A stretch of DNA of 41,415 nucleotides, from NCBI GenBank assembly GCA_900544615.1, contig UQVS01000022.1, forward strand, positions 1 through 41,415, given 5' to 3'. The position numbers and the translations under genes are program-made. The notes under the pieces are model-generated. The model was not told where the DNA came from. It did not search any database and was given only the letters and a program-made list of their open reading frames with translations. The DNA comes from an uncultured Oscillibacter sp. (lineage in GTDB: Bacteria; Bacillota; Clostridia; Oscillospirales; Oscillospiraceae). Positions 7,724-16,164 of the stretch are shown here, in pieces (position 1 is the stretch's first letter; every line of letters begins with the position of its first letter).

Positions 7724-8551
7724 TCAGATGCGGCATTCCACCGGGCCGCGGCCAGTCAGCAGAACGGTGCGGTCAAATCCCGCTGCCGCTGCCAGCGCTT
7801 CCGCATCATCATAGCCGTAGAGCAGGGTGTCCGTGCTGTGGCTGTCAGAGGTGAGGATGATCTGCCCGCCCATGGAGCGCCATTCCCGCAGCAGAAACAG
7901 GGCGGGGTATGGCGCGTCCCGGTATCCCCGCGCCATGCCGCCGGTGTTGATCTCCAGCAGCGTAGCGCAGGGGTCAACGGCGTGAAGCGCCTCCAGCGCT
8001 GCTTTCTGATAGCGGGGGGCGGATTCGTCGAAGAACCGGTTTCCTCTGTTGAGCTTGGTGATGAGATCCAGATGCCCCAGAATGGTGGGCTTTCTGACTG
8101 CCACCCGCATGACCTCCTGAAAATATCCTTCCGCCACGGCCAGAGCATCCCCGCCGCAGGCATCGTCCCGGCAGGCGAGAAAGGAAGCTTCGTCCCAGTC
8201 GGCGGCGTAGCACACGCCGTTCTCCCGCCGCTGATAGTGCGCCGAGCCGATCCAGTAGTCGAAGCCCTTCGGCAGAACGTCGGACTGGCTGTCCCACTCC
8301 AGCCCCAGCAGCACCTCCATCCGGCCGCGGTACTGCTCCCGCACCGCCAGAACCTGACGGCGGTATTCCATCATGTTCGCAGGCAGCGTGAAACCCTCGT
8401 CCGTAGCAAGGGGAGTGTGGCTGTGGCAGGACACGCCGTAATACCGCACCCCTGCGTCAAAGGCGGCGGCCGCCATGGCTTCCAGCGAATCCCTGCCGTC
8501 GCAGAGGTCGGCGTGGGTGTGGACGGAACAGGCCTTGGGCGTCAGGGTCAT
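7724..8551 (-). CDS. hisJ: Histidinol-phosphatase, PHP family
   Basis: 275 residues of the PHP phosphoesterase family, which removes phosphate from L-histidinol phosphate in the penultimate stage of histidine synthesis. Metal-binding motifs are visible in order: HTHADLCDG at the N-terminus, SCHSHTP, GLEWDS, GHLDL, EINTGG and TSDSHS. It is the last gene of the his operon; its ATG overlaps the hisIE stop as ATGA, indicating translational coupling. This form (HisJ/HisK) is the one used by Gram-positives in place of the N-terminal HisB phosphatase, and hisB here indeed lacks that domain. The length is normal. Confidence 0.93.
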   Translation of the reverse strand: MTLTPKACSVHTHADLCDGRDSLEAMAAAAFDAGVRYYGVSCHSHTPLATDEGFTLPANMMEYRRQVLAVREQYRGRMEVLLGLEWDSQSDVLPKGFDYWIGSAHYQRRENGVCYAADWDEASFLACRDDACGGDALAVAEGYFQEVMRVAVRKPTILGHLDLITKLNRGNRFFDESAPRYQKAALEALHAVDPCATLLEINTGGMARGYRDAPYPALFLLREWRSMGGQIILTSDSHSTDTLLYGYDDAEALAAAAGFDRTVLLTGRGPVECRI

Positions 8552-9183
8552 TGCATCCGCTCCTGCTTGACCTTGTGATCCACCACATGGCGCTTTTCCA
8601 GTTCCCGCGTGATATCCTCCACGGAAATACCCATCTGCACCATCAGCACCATGACGTGGTAAGTCAGATCCGCGATCTCATAGATCGTCTCCTCCTTATC
8701 CTCCTTGCGGCCGCCGATGATGACCTCGGTACACTCCTCGCCCACTTTCTTCAGGATCTTGTCCAGCCCCTTTTCAAAGAGGTAGGTGGTGTAGCTGCCT
8801 TCCTTGGGACTGGTCTTGCGGCCTTCAATCAGGCGGTAAAGTCCCTCATAGCTGAACTGCTTCAGCTCCGGGGAAAGATACAGCTGGTTGAAAAAGCAGC
8901 TCTCGCTGCCGGTGTGGCAGGCGGGGCCGTCCTTTACGACCTCCACCACCAATGCGTCGCCGTCGCAGTCGGCGGTGATGCTGACCACGTGCTGCACATT
9001 GCCGGAGGTGTCGCCCTTGCGCCACAGCTCCTGACGGCTGCGGGACCAGAAGCAGGTGCGCCGCTCATCGATGGTGATGGCGAGGCTTTCCCGGTTCATG
9101 TAGGCCAGCGTCAGAACTTCCTTGGTGTAGTGATCCTGTACAATAGCGGGAATCAGACCCTTTTCGTCAAATTTCAGTTCCAT
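8548..9183 (-). CDS. hisIE: Bifunctional phosphoribosyl-AMP cyclohydrolase / phosphoribosyl-ATP pyrophosphohydrolase
   Basis: A 211-residue fusion performing the second and third steps of histidine synthesis. The N-terminal cyclohydrolase domain (about 1-115) shows CFWSRSRQELWRKGDTSGN, ADCDGDA and the zinc-binding C-H pair in GPACHTGSESCF. The C-terminal MazG-like HisE domain (about 120-205) shows LDKILKKVGEECTEVIIGG and the EIADLTYHVMVLM helix. The HisI-HisE fusion is common in bacteria. GGAAGGA lies 7 nt before the ATG. It overlaps hisJ by 4 bp. Confidence 0.95.
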   Translation of the reverse strand: MELKFDEKGLIPAIVQDHYTKEVLTLAYMNRESLAITIDERRTCFWSRSRQELWRKGDTSGNVQHVVSITADCDGDALVVEVVKDGPACHTGSESCFFNQLYLSPELKQFSYEGLYRLIEGRKTSPKEGSYTTYLFEKGLDKILKKVGEECTEVIIGGRKEDKEETIYEIADLTYHVMVLMVQMGISVEDITRELEKRHVVDHKVKQERMQ

Positions 9184-9222
9184 GATGGATTCCTTCCTCT
9201 CTCATAAATCGGCGGATGCGGC

Positions 9223-9978
9223 TCACAGCCGCATTTCCACGCCCCTGTCCCGCAGAAACTGCTTCAGCGCCCGGATGTCCACCTGCCGGGTGTGGAAGAT
9301 GGAGGCCGCCAGCCCAGCGTCAATGCCGGAGTGGGTAAACAGCTCCGCAAAATGCTCCATGCTGCCGGCGCCGCCGCTGGCGATGATGGGAACGCTGACC
9401 CGCGCGGCCAGCGCGTCCAGCATTTCCAGATCGAAGCCGTTTTTCACGCCGTCGGTGTCAATGGAGTTCAGCACGATCTCACCTGCGCCGGATTCCACGC
9501 CCCGCACGGCCCAGTCCATGGCGTCAATGCCGGTGTCCTCCCGGCCGCCCTTGGCAAACAGGCGGAACTGCCCGTCCACCCGCTTGACGTCCATGCTCAG
9601 CACCACGCACTGGTCGCCGTATTTCTTTGCCGCCGCTCCGATCAGGCCCGGATCGGCAATGGCACCGGAGTTGACGCTGACCTTGTCCGCGCCGCATTTC
9701 AGCACCCGGTCAAAATCGTCCAGCGTGCGGATGCCGCCGCCTACCGTCAGGGGGATGAAGATCTCGCTGGCGACCCGACGCAGGATGTCTGTAAACAGGC
9801 CCCGGCCCTCCACGGAGGCGGTGATGTCGTAAAACACCAGCTCGTCCGCGCCGGAGGTATTGTAGAAATGCGCCAGCTCCACGGGGTCTGCCATATCCCG
9901 CAGACCTTCAAAGTTGGTTCCCTTTACCACCCGTCCGTTCCTGACGTCCAGACAGGGGATGATGCGCTTGGCTAACAT
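9223..9978 (-). CDS. hisF: Imidazole glycerol phosphate synthase, cyclase subunit
   Basis: A 251-residue (beta-alpha)8 barrel that forms imidazole glycerol phosphate and AICAR using ammonia channelled from HisH. The catalytic aspartates are seen in IIPCLDVRNGRVVKG and LSMDVKRVDG; phosphate sites are LTVGGGIRT and IIASGGAGS. AGGAGG lies just before the ATG, inside the hisA 3' end; the two genes overlap by 7 bp. The partner glutaminase hisH lies upstream of hisA, the usual arrangement. Confidence 0.97.
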   Translation of the reverse strand: MLAKRIIPCLDVRNGRVVKGTNFEGLRDMADPVELAHFYNTSGADELVFYDITASVEGRGLFTDILRRVASEIFIPLTVGGGIRTLDDFDRVLKCGADKVSVNSGAIADPGLIGAAAKKYGDQCVVLSMDVKRVDGQFRLFAKGGREDTGIDAMDWAVRGVESGAGEIVLNSIDTDGVKNGFDLEMLDALAARVSVPIIASGGAGSMEHFAELFTHSGIDAGLAASIFHTRQVDIRALKQFLRDRGVEMRL

Positions 9979-10691
9979 GAACCCACCTCCTCAATGACGG
10001 TTTTCAGATCCAGCCGTCCGGTATACAGCGCCTTGCCCAGAATGGCGGCGCTGGTGCCGATCCGCTGCAATTCCCGCAGCTCGTCCAGAGAGCTGACGCC
10101 GCCGGAGGCTGTCACGTTCAGACCGTCGATCGCTGACAGCTCCCGGTACAGGGCGAGGTTCGTCCCCCGCTCCGCGCCGTCCCGGCTGATATCGGTGTAA
10201 ATGACCGTGCCGACGCCGGCCTTGTACAACCGGCGGCAGAAGTCCACGCCCTTTTCATTGGACAGCTCCTTCCAGCCGTTGATGGCCACATAGCCGTCCC
10301 GTGCGTCCACGCCCACGGCGATCTGATCACCGTATTTCCGGGCCATACGCTCTGTGAAGGCAAAGTCCTTCACCGCGATCGTGCCTAAAATACAGCGGCT
10401 TACCCCCAGATCCAGATACTGGCGGATGCGCTCCTCCGTGCGGATGCCGCCGCCCACCTCGATGTAAAGGCCGCCCTGCCGGGCAATGGCGGCAATGGAG
10501 TCAAAATTGGCCAATGTGCCGTCTTTGGCGCCGTCCAGATCCACCACGTGGAGATACGTTGCTCCGGCGGCAAGAAAGTCCCGCGCCACGGCGCAGGGGT
10601 CCTGCCCGTAAACGGTCATCTGATCGTAATCGCCCTGATAAAGACGCACCACCTGTCCGCCGGACAGGTCGATCGCAGGAAAAATCTGCAT
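9972..10691 (-). CDS. hisA: ProFAR isomerase (phosphoribosylformimino-AICAR-P isomerase)
   Basis: A 239-residue (beta-alpha)8 barrel catalysing the Amadori rearrangement of the fourth step. Catalytic Asp is in FPAIDLSGGQVVRLYQGDY and the second Asp in IYTDISRDG; phosphate loops are EVGGGIRTEE and ASGGVSSLDEL. The start at 10691 follows AAAGGAG with 6-nt spacing; an upstream in-frame extension of 55 codons lies within hisH and is not used. It sits 14 bp after hisH. Confidence 0.96.
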   Translation of the reverse strand: MQIFPAIDLSGGQVVRLYQGDYDQMTVYGQDPCAVARDFLAAGATYLHVVDLDGAKDGTLANFDSIAAIARQGGLYIEVGGGIRTEERIRQYLDLGVSRCILGTIAVKDFAFTERMARKYGDQIAVGVDARDGYVAINGWKELSNEKGVDFCRRLYKAGVGTVIYTDISRDGAERGTNLALYRELSAIDGLNVTASGGVSSLDELRELQRIGTSAAILGKALYTGRLDLKTVIEEVGSC

Positions 10692-10705
10692 GGGGTTCTC
10701 CTTTC

Positions 10706-11317
10706 TCAAAGCTCCGCAAAGGCCCGCAGCAGCCGCAGCCCCGTATCGCCGGATTTTTCCGGGTGGAACTGAGTTCCCCAGACATTGCCCCGCCGCACAG
10801 CGCCGGTCACCGCCACATTGCCGTATTGGGAGGTTCCCAGCGTGCTGCCCGCGCAATTTCTGGCGTAAAAGCTGTGGACATAGTAGACGTATTCGCCGTC
10901 CCTGAAATATTTGAACAGGGGATCGTCCTTTACGATGTGCAGGCTGTTCCAGCCCATGTGGGGGACCTTCAGCGCCGAATCGGTCAGGTCGCCCCGCAGA
11001 TCTGCCACCTCACCGGGAATCAGCCCCAGACCGGCGTGCTTTCCGTATTCAAAGCTGCGGTCAAACAGCAGCTGCATTCCAAGGCAGATGCCTAAAAGGG
11101 GCTTGCGGGCGCTTTCAGCCAGCAGTACCGGCACCAGACCGGTGTCGTCCAGCTTGGCGCGGGCGTCTCCGAACGCGCCTACGCCGGGAAGAATGATGCG
11201 GTCGGCGGCCCGAAGCTGATCTGCGTCGCGGGTGATGATGGTCTCCAATCCCAGCGCTTTCAGGCTGGAGGACAGGGAAAACAGGTTTCCCACGCCGTAA
11301 TCTACAATGGCAGTCAT
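10706..11317 (-). CDS. hisH: Imidazole glycerol phosphate synthase, glutaminase subunit
   Basis: A 203-residue class I glutamine amidotransferase that supplies ammonia to HisF. The nucleophile elbow GICLGMQLLF supplies the catalytic Cys and FHPEKSGDTG gives the His and Glu of the triad. The N-terminus MTAIVDYGVGNLFS is family-typical. The ribosome site before the ATG at 11317 is weak (GTGAG), which may tune its level or rely on coupling with hisB, whose stop is 14 bp upstream. Confidence 0.96.
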   Translation of the reverse strand: MTAIVDYGVGNLFSLSSSLKALGLETIITRDADQLRAADRIILPGVGAFGDARAKLDDTGLVPVLLAESARKPLLGICLGMQLLFDRSFEYGKHAGLGLIPGEVADLRGDLTDSALKVPHMGWNSLHIVKDDPLFKYFRDGEYVYYVHSFYARNCAGSTLGTSQYGNVAVTGAVRRGNVWGTQFHPEKSGDTGLRLLRAFAEL

Positions 11318-11331
11318 GGTATCAACTCACT

Positions 11332-11919
11332 TTACAGAGTACCCTTGGTACTCGGAATGTCGTTCAGATGCTTTGCGTCCATGGACACGGCCTGCTTCAG
11401 CGTCCGGCCCATGCCCTTGAATACGGCCTCCAGAATGTGGTGGGTATTCTCTCCCGCCATCTGGCGGATGTGGATGGAGGCGGGGCAGTTCCGCACAAAG
11501 GCCAGCCAGAATTCCTTGGCCAGCTCCGTGTCAAAGGTGCCGACCTTTGATGCGGGCAGCTCCACCGCCCAGCCCAGATAGTCCCGCCCGGAGAGGTCAC
11601 AGGCGCACAGCACCAGCGTCTCGTCCATGGGCAGCAGAAACTGGCCGTAGCGGGTGATGCCCCGCTTGTCGCCCAGCGCCTGCGTAAATGCCTGCCCCAG
11701 ACAGATGCCGATGTCCTCCACGCTGTGATGGTCGTCCACATCGGTGTCGCCGCGGCAGCATACCGACAGGTCAAAGTCGCCGTGGCGGGCAAACAGTGTC
11801 AGCATATGATTGAGAAAGCCGCAGCCAGTGTCAAGCTCCGCCTTCCCGGTGCCGTCCAGCTCCAGAGACAGCCGGATCTGCGTCTCCATGGTGTCCCGAT
11901 TGATGCTTGCAGTCCGCAT
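11332..11919 (-). CDS. hisB: Imidazoleglycerol-phosphate dehydratase
   Basis: 195 residues, the monofunctional dehydratase for step six. The two manganese-binding histidine motifs typical of the family are present: DVDDHHSVEDIG and GENTHHILEAVFK, with an earlier GFLNHMLTLFARHG. There is no N-terminal HAD phosphatase domain, which matches the separate hisJ gene at the operon end. AAAGGAGG lies 7 nt before the ATG. Confidence 0.97.
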   Translation of the reverse strand: MRTASINRDTMETQIRLSLELDGTGKAELDTGCGFLNHMLTLFARHGDFDLSVCCRGDTDVDDHHSVEDIGICLGQAFTQALGDKRGITRYGQFLLPMDETLVLCACDLSGRDYLGWAVELPASKVGTFDTELAKEFWLAFVRNCPASIHIRQMAGENTHHILEAVFKGMGRTLKQAVSMDAKHLNDIPSTKGTL

Positions 11920-11932
11920 ACTCCGTCCTCCT

Positions 11933-12997
11933 TTACCGATTTTGCAGCAGCCCGGCGATGGCGTTTACCAGCGCCGTCATCTGCGCCTGAGAGCCGATGG
12001 TGATCCGTACGAAATTCCGAATCCGATCCGCATCAAACCAGCGGACCAGAATTCCGCTTTCTTTCAGCCTGCGGTACAGCTCCCCGCCGGGAATGGCGTC
12101 CGTCCCGGCGAAAATGAAGTTGGTCTGAGAGGGCAGCACGGTGAAGCCCAGCTTTTCCAGTTCCTGTACCGTCCATGCGCGGCTGCTGCAAACGGCGGCG
12201 GTGCAGGTGCGGAAATAGTCCTCGTCCTCCATGGCGGCCGTTCCGGCCACCATGCTGAGACGGTTGACGTTGTAGGGATTGAAGCTGTATTTCACCCGGT
12301 TCAGCGCGGCAATCAGCTCCGGAGAGCCTATGGCGAAGCCAACCCGTCCGCCGGCCAGCGAACGGCTTTTGGACATGGTTTGTACCACCAGCAGGTTTTC
12401 GTGGTCGGAGATCATGGGAACGCAGCTTTCGCCGCCGAAGTCCACATAGGCCTCGTCCACAATGACCACCCGGTTCGGATCGGCTTCCAGCAGCCGCCGG
12501 ATGTCCGAGCGGGGGACGGCCATGCCGGTGGGGGCGTTGGGGTTGGCAATGACGATGGTGCCGGGAAAGTCCATGTAGTCGTCCACGCACAGGGTGAAGT
12601 CCTCCCGCAGAGGGATCACCTTGGACTCCAGACCGAACAGCGCCACCTGAGACTTGTAGAAGCCGTAGGTGATGTCGGCGTAGGCCAGCGGCTTGCCTTC
12701 GCCGCAGAAAGCACGGAATGAAAAGGCGAGGATCTCGTCGGAGCCGTTGCCTGCAATGACGTTTTCCGGCTGCACATGACAGCGTCCGGCAATGGCCGCC
12801 GTCAGGCTGGCGCAGGTGGGATCGGAGTAGAGGTTCAGTCTGGCGATCTCCGTACCTGACAGGGCTTCCAGAACCTTCGGAGAAGGGGGGAAGGGGCTTT
12901 CGTTGGTATTCAGCTTGATGTACTGCTGATCCTGCGGCTGTTCGCCGGGGGTGTAGGGGTCCAGCCGCCCGGCTTCTTTGGAAAGGAACTTGCTCAT
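11933..12997 (-). CDS. hisC: Histidinol-phosphate aminotransferase
   Basis: A 354-residue fold-type I PLP enzyme that converts imidazole acetol phosphate to histidinol phosphate with glutamate. Visible motifs are NTNESPFPPSP near the N-terminus, GNGSDEIL, ANPNAPTG, VDEAYVDFGG, and the PLP lysine region MSKSRSLAGGRVGF. The ATG overlaps the hisD stop as ATGA, so the two are translationally coupled. Confidence 0.95.
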   Translation of the reverse strand: MSKFLSKEAGRLDPYTPGEQPQDQQYIKLNTNESPFPPSPKVLEALSGTEIARLNLYSDPTCASLTAAIAGRCHVQPENVIAGNGSDEILAFSFRAFCGEGKPLAYADITYGFYKSQVALFGLESKVIPLREDFTLCVDDYMDFPGTIVIANPNAPTGMAVPRSDIRRLLEADPNRVVIVDEAYVDFGGESCVPMISDHENLLVVQTMSKSRSLAGGRVGFAIGSPELIAALNRVKYSFNPYNVNRLSMVAGTAAMEDEDYFRTCTAAVCSSRAWTVQELEKLGFTVLPSQTNFIFAGTDAIPGGELYRRLKESGILVRWFDADRIRNFVRITIGSQAQMTALVNAIAGLLQNR

Positions 12998-14286
12998 TGT
13001 GGGTTTCCTCCTTGGTTCGTTCGAATCAGCGCGGAACGGGCGTGGGCCTCCAGCCCCTCCCGCCGTGCAAAGTCCGCAATACGCTCCGCCACCGGAGCCA
13101 GCGCCTCCTGCGTGTAATACAGGAAGCTGGATTTCTTCACAAAATCATCCACGCTGAGGGGACTGGAAAACCGGGCCGTGCCGCTGGTGGGCAGGGTGTG
13201 GTTGGGGCCTGCGAAATAGTCGCCCAGCGCCTCCGGCGTGCAGCGGCCCAGAAAAATGCTGCCTGCATTTTTCACCCGCGGCAACAGGGCGAAGGGGTCC
13301 TCCACGCACAGCTCAAGATGCTCCGGGGCAATGAGATTAGCCGCGTCCACCGCCTTTTCCAGACTGTCGGTGACGATGATGCGCCCGTTGGTCTGGATGG
13401 ACTGCCGGGCGATGTCCTGCCGGGGCAGAGTGCTGAGCTGGCTTTCCAGCTCTTTCTGCACCGCTTCGGCAAGGCGGCGGCTGTCCGTCACCAGAACGGC
13501 GGAGGCCAATACGTCATGCTCCGCCTGACTGAGCAGGTCTGCCGCGACCCATGACGGATTGCAGCCGCCGTCTGCCAGCACCAGTATTTCACTGGGGCCT
13601 GCGATCATGTCAATGGCCACCAGACCAAACACCTTGCGCTTGGCGGTTGCCACAAAAATGCCGCCGGGGCCGACGATCTTATCCACTCTGGGGACGCTCT
13701 CCGTGCCGTAGGCCAAAGCAGCCACTGCCTGTGCGCCGCCGATTTTGAAGATCCGGTCCGCACCGGCAATGCGGGCCGCTGCCAGCGCTTCGGCGCTGAT
13801 GTGGCCATTCTTATCCGGCGGCGTCACCACCACGATCTCCCGCACCCCTGCGATTCTGGCGGGGATCACGTTCATCAGAATGGTGGAGGGGAAGGCCTTC
13901 GGCGCGCTGGGGACACAGATGCCCACCCGTTCGATGGGGGTGTACCGCTGGCCCATGACGATGCCGGGGCGGTCGGTGAGGGAGAAGTCACGGTGTACCT
14001 GCTGTTCATGGAAATGACGGATGTTTTCCGCCGCCATGTTCAGCGTTCGGATGAACTCCGCATCCAGCGAATCCCACGCCGCATCCAGCTCTGCCTGCGA
14101 TACTTGCAGCTCCTGTAGTTCAGCGCCGTCGAAGCGGCGGGTGTAGTCCCGCAGAGCATCGTCCCCCCGTTCTCTGACGGCGGCCAGCACGGCGTCCACA
14201 GCTTCGTCCACGCCGGTTTCCTGCCGGATATCCCGGTTCAGAATGTCCTCCGGGGACAGCTCATTGAATTGCAGAATGGGGATCAT
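12994..14286 (-). CDS. hisD: Histidinol dehydrogenase
   Basis: A 430-residue zinc- and NAD-dependent enzyme catalysing the last two oxidations from histidinol to histidine. Recognisable stretches are RYTPIERVGICVPS, the NAD-domain GGAQAVAALAYGT, KIVGPGG, AGPSEILVLADG, the QAEHD motif and APEHLELC. The length is normal for the family. It overlaps both neighbours (hisZG upstream and hisC downstream) by 4 bp. Confidence 0.97.
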   Translation of the reverse strand: MIPILQFNELSPEDILNRDIRQETGVDEAVDAVLAAVRERGDDALRDYTRRFDGAELQELQVSQAELDAAWDSLDAEFIRTLNMAAENIRHFHEQQVHRDFSLTDRPGIVMGQRYTPIERVGICVPSAPKAFPSTILMNVIPARIAGVREIVVVTPPDKNGHISAEALAAARIAGADRIFKIGGAQAVAALAYGTESVPRVDKIVGPGGIFVATAKRKVFGLVAIDMIAGPSEILVLADGGCNPSWVAADLLSQAEHDVLASAVLVTDSRRLAEAVQKELESQLSTLPRQDIARQSIQTNGRIIVTDSLEKAVDAANLIAPEHLELCVEDPFALLPRVKNAGSIFLGRCTPEALGDYFAGPNHTLPTSGTARFSSPLSVDDFVKKSSFLYYTQEALAPVAERIADFARREGLEAHARSALIRTNQGGNPQ

Positions 14287-15863
14287 GCTTCCGTCACCTC
14301 CGTCAGCTTGCTCAGCAGTGTCTCAATTTCCCGGTGCTTGAACTGGTAGCTGGCACGGTTGGCAATGAATCGGGCGGAGATGGGCATAAACTCCGTCAGC
14401 ACCGCCAGATTGTTCTCTTTCAGCGTTGTGCCGGTTTCCACAATGTCTACAATGACGTCGGACAGTCCCAGAATGGGCGCCAGCTCAATGGAACCGTTGA
14501 GCTTGATGATATCGATGTCCCGCCCCTGCGCGGCGTAATAACTCTTGGCAATGTTGACAAATTTGGTGGCGACCCGCAGGGTGCGGCCGGGATCGTCGGT
14601 GAAATCCTTGGGGCCTGCCACGCACATCCGGCACTTGCCGAGGCCCGTGTCCAGCAGCTCATAGACGTCTGCGCCGGACTCGGTAAGAATGTCCTTGCCC
14701 ACGATGCCGATATCCGCCGCGCCATGCTCTACGTAGATGGCCACATCACTGGGCTTTACGAGGAAGTAGCGGATGCCGGCCTCCGGGTTTTCCACCACCA
14801 GCTTCCGGGTGTCATTGTAATTCTCAGGGCAGCCGTAGCCCACGCCTGCCAGCAGATTGTATACCTTGTCGCCGAGACGGCCCTTGGGCAGAGCCACGTT
14901 CAGCATCCTGCGGCCGTCGGACGCGGCAGGCGCGTCCTGCCCCATGCGGGCCAGCTCGTCCAGATACAGCGCGTAGCCGATGGCCCGCGCACCGGGGCGG
15001 AACTGTTCCGCCAGAGGATCGTAGCGTCCGCCCTTCAGAACGGCGCGGGGCAGACCTGTTACATACCCCTGCAAAACAAGGCCGTTGTAGTATTCCATGT
15101 CGTTGACCAGCGACAGATCCAGCTTCAGCCTGTCCGTTTCCCCCTGCGCTTCCAGCGTTCTGCACAGCGTGCGAAGCTCCGTCAGGGCTGCGCCCATGGC
15201 GGCGTTGAGAGCCAGCGGCTCCGCCGCTTCCAGCACGGTGTTCCATGAGCCGGACAGGCCGGACAGGCGGCAGAGGGCGTCGATTCCCTGACGGGACAGC
15301 CCCGCCTCCGCCGCACATTTTTGCAGTTCATGGCGGTTTTTGTCCCGGATGCAGGTCAGCAGCCGGGGACGGATGCTCTCCGGTGCGCCTACGGCGTCAA
15401 AAAGGCCGGTGACAAAGCCCATGTGGCTCAGCTCCAGCACATGGTCCCGCCCGGTGATGGCAAGGCTCTGAATGGCCAGAGAGACCGCCTGCGCCGTCAC
15501 GGCGTCATCCACCGCACCGATGCATTCCAGCCCCATCTGACTGATCTCCCGGAAGGTGTGGCTCTCCTGACTGGGGCGATACACATTTTCCAGATAATAG
15601 AAGCGGCCGCAGCCGCCCTCCTCCACCTGAGCGTTCTTGGCAATGGACAGCGTTACATCCGGCTTCAAAGCCAGCAGCCGCCCGTCCAGATCCGTGAAGG
15701 TGATGACCTGCTCGCTGGAGAGGAAGCGGCTGTTTTCCCGATACAGGCCGTATTCCTCGAACCGCCCCATGTGGTACTGGCGGAAGCCCGCCTGCTCATA
15801 CAGCAGCCGCAGCTGCAAAGAAACCCGTTCCTGCGGTCTCAGAATATTCAAATCCAGTTCCAT
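14283..15863 (-). CDS. hisZG: HisZ-HisG fusion: ATP phosphoribosyltransferase with its regulatory subunit
   Basis: 526 residues in one frame. Residues 1 to about 315 match HisZ, the catalytically inactive class II His-tRNA-synthetase paralogue: LRLLYEQAGFRQY, LKPDVTLSIAKNA, ENVYRPSQESHTFREISQMG, GGRYDPLAEQF. Residues 320-526 match the short form of HisG: LNVALPKGRLGDKVYNLL, DIGIVGKDIL and the PRPP-binding VDIVETGTTLKENNL. In most organisms with short HisG these are two proteins that assemble as a hetero-octamer; here they are joined. Methionine 320 stands exactly at the usual HisG start but has only a weak ribosome site, so a separate HisG from internal initiation is unlikely though not excluded. 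AAGGAGG lies 7 nt before the ATG. It is the first gene of the operon, as fits the committed and feedback-controlled step. Confidence 0.95.
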   Translation of the reverse strand: MELDLNILRPQERVSLQLRLLYEQAGFRQYHMGRFEEYGLYRENSRFLSSEQVITFTDLDGRLLALKPDVTLSIAKNAQVEEGGCGRFYYLENVYRPSQESHTFREISQMGLECIGAVDDAVTAQAVSLAIQSLAITGRDHVLELSHMGFVTGLFDAVGAPESIRPRLLTCIRDKNRHELQKCAAEAGLSRQGIDALCRLSGLSGSWNTVLEAAEPLALNAAMGAALTELRTLCRTLEAQGETDRLKLDLSLVNDMEYYNGLVLQGYVTGLPRAVLKGGRYDPLAEQFRPGARAIGYALYLDELARMGQDAPAASDGRRMLNVALPKGRLGDKVYNLLAGVGYGCPENYNDTRKLVVENPEAGIRYFLVKPSDVAIYVEHGAADIGIVGKDILTESGADVYELLDTGLGKCRMCVAGPKDFTDDPGRTLRVATKFVNIAKSYYAAQGRDIDIIKLNGSIELAPILGLSDVIVDIVETGTTLKENNLAVLTEFMPISARFIANRASYQFKHREIETLLSKLTEVTEA

Positions 15864-15914
15864 GGATCTTCCTCCTTATGGGGAATCCCACCCCCGCTTT
15901 CTCTGATATTCTGC

Positions 15915-15943
15915 ATTTTACTTTATTTTGGTAGCAAAGTAAA
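15915..15943 (-). promoter_or_regulatory. Candidate his operon promoter within an inverted repeat
   Basis: Minus-strand TTTACT (15938-15943), 17 bp, TAAAAT (15915-15920). The inverted repeat TTTACTTT (15917-15924) / AAAGTAAA (15936-15943) covers both hexamers, as an operator would. The leader is about 50 nt and holds no T-box signature. The remaining gap up to about 16120 shows no other clear feature. Confidence 0.5.
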
Positions 15944-16124
15944 GTGGTAATTCGATAATTGCTTGCTTTCTGCGATTTGCATAATTGCCCCGGCGGAAGA
16001 ATGGCCGGATACTGGGATTTTACACGCAGAACCGGCCTCTTGCGGCCGTGGCAGCGGGAATCCGAACCAGCGGGGGAGGATGTGCCGCTTTCCGGCAGGG
16101 GGGACGGATGATGGCGGTCAATAG

Positions 16125-16154
16125 AAAACCGGCAGCCCAAAGACTGCCGGTTTT
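16125..16154 (-). terminator. Terminator after the alcohol dehydrogenase gene
   Basis: A perfect 11-bp stem (16125-16135/16144-16154) with an 8-nt loop; the minus-strand end reads TTTTCTATT. Confidence 0.75.
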
Positions 16155-16164
16155 ATGATTTGTG

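Noticed and set aside
15864..16124. Possible histidine T-box before the his operon
   Set aside because: No GGTACCGCG-type T-box sequence and no terminator/antiterminator pair is present.
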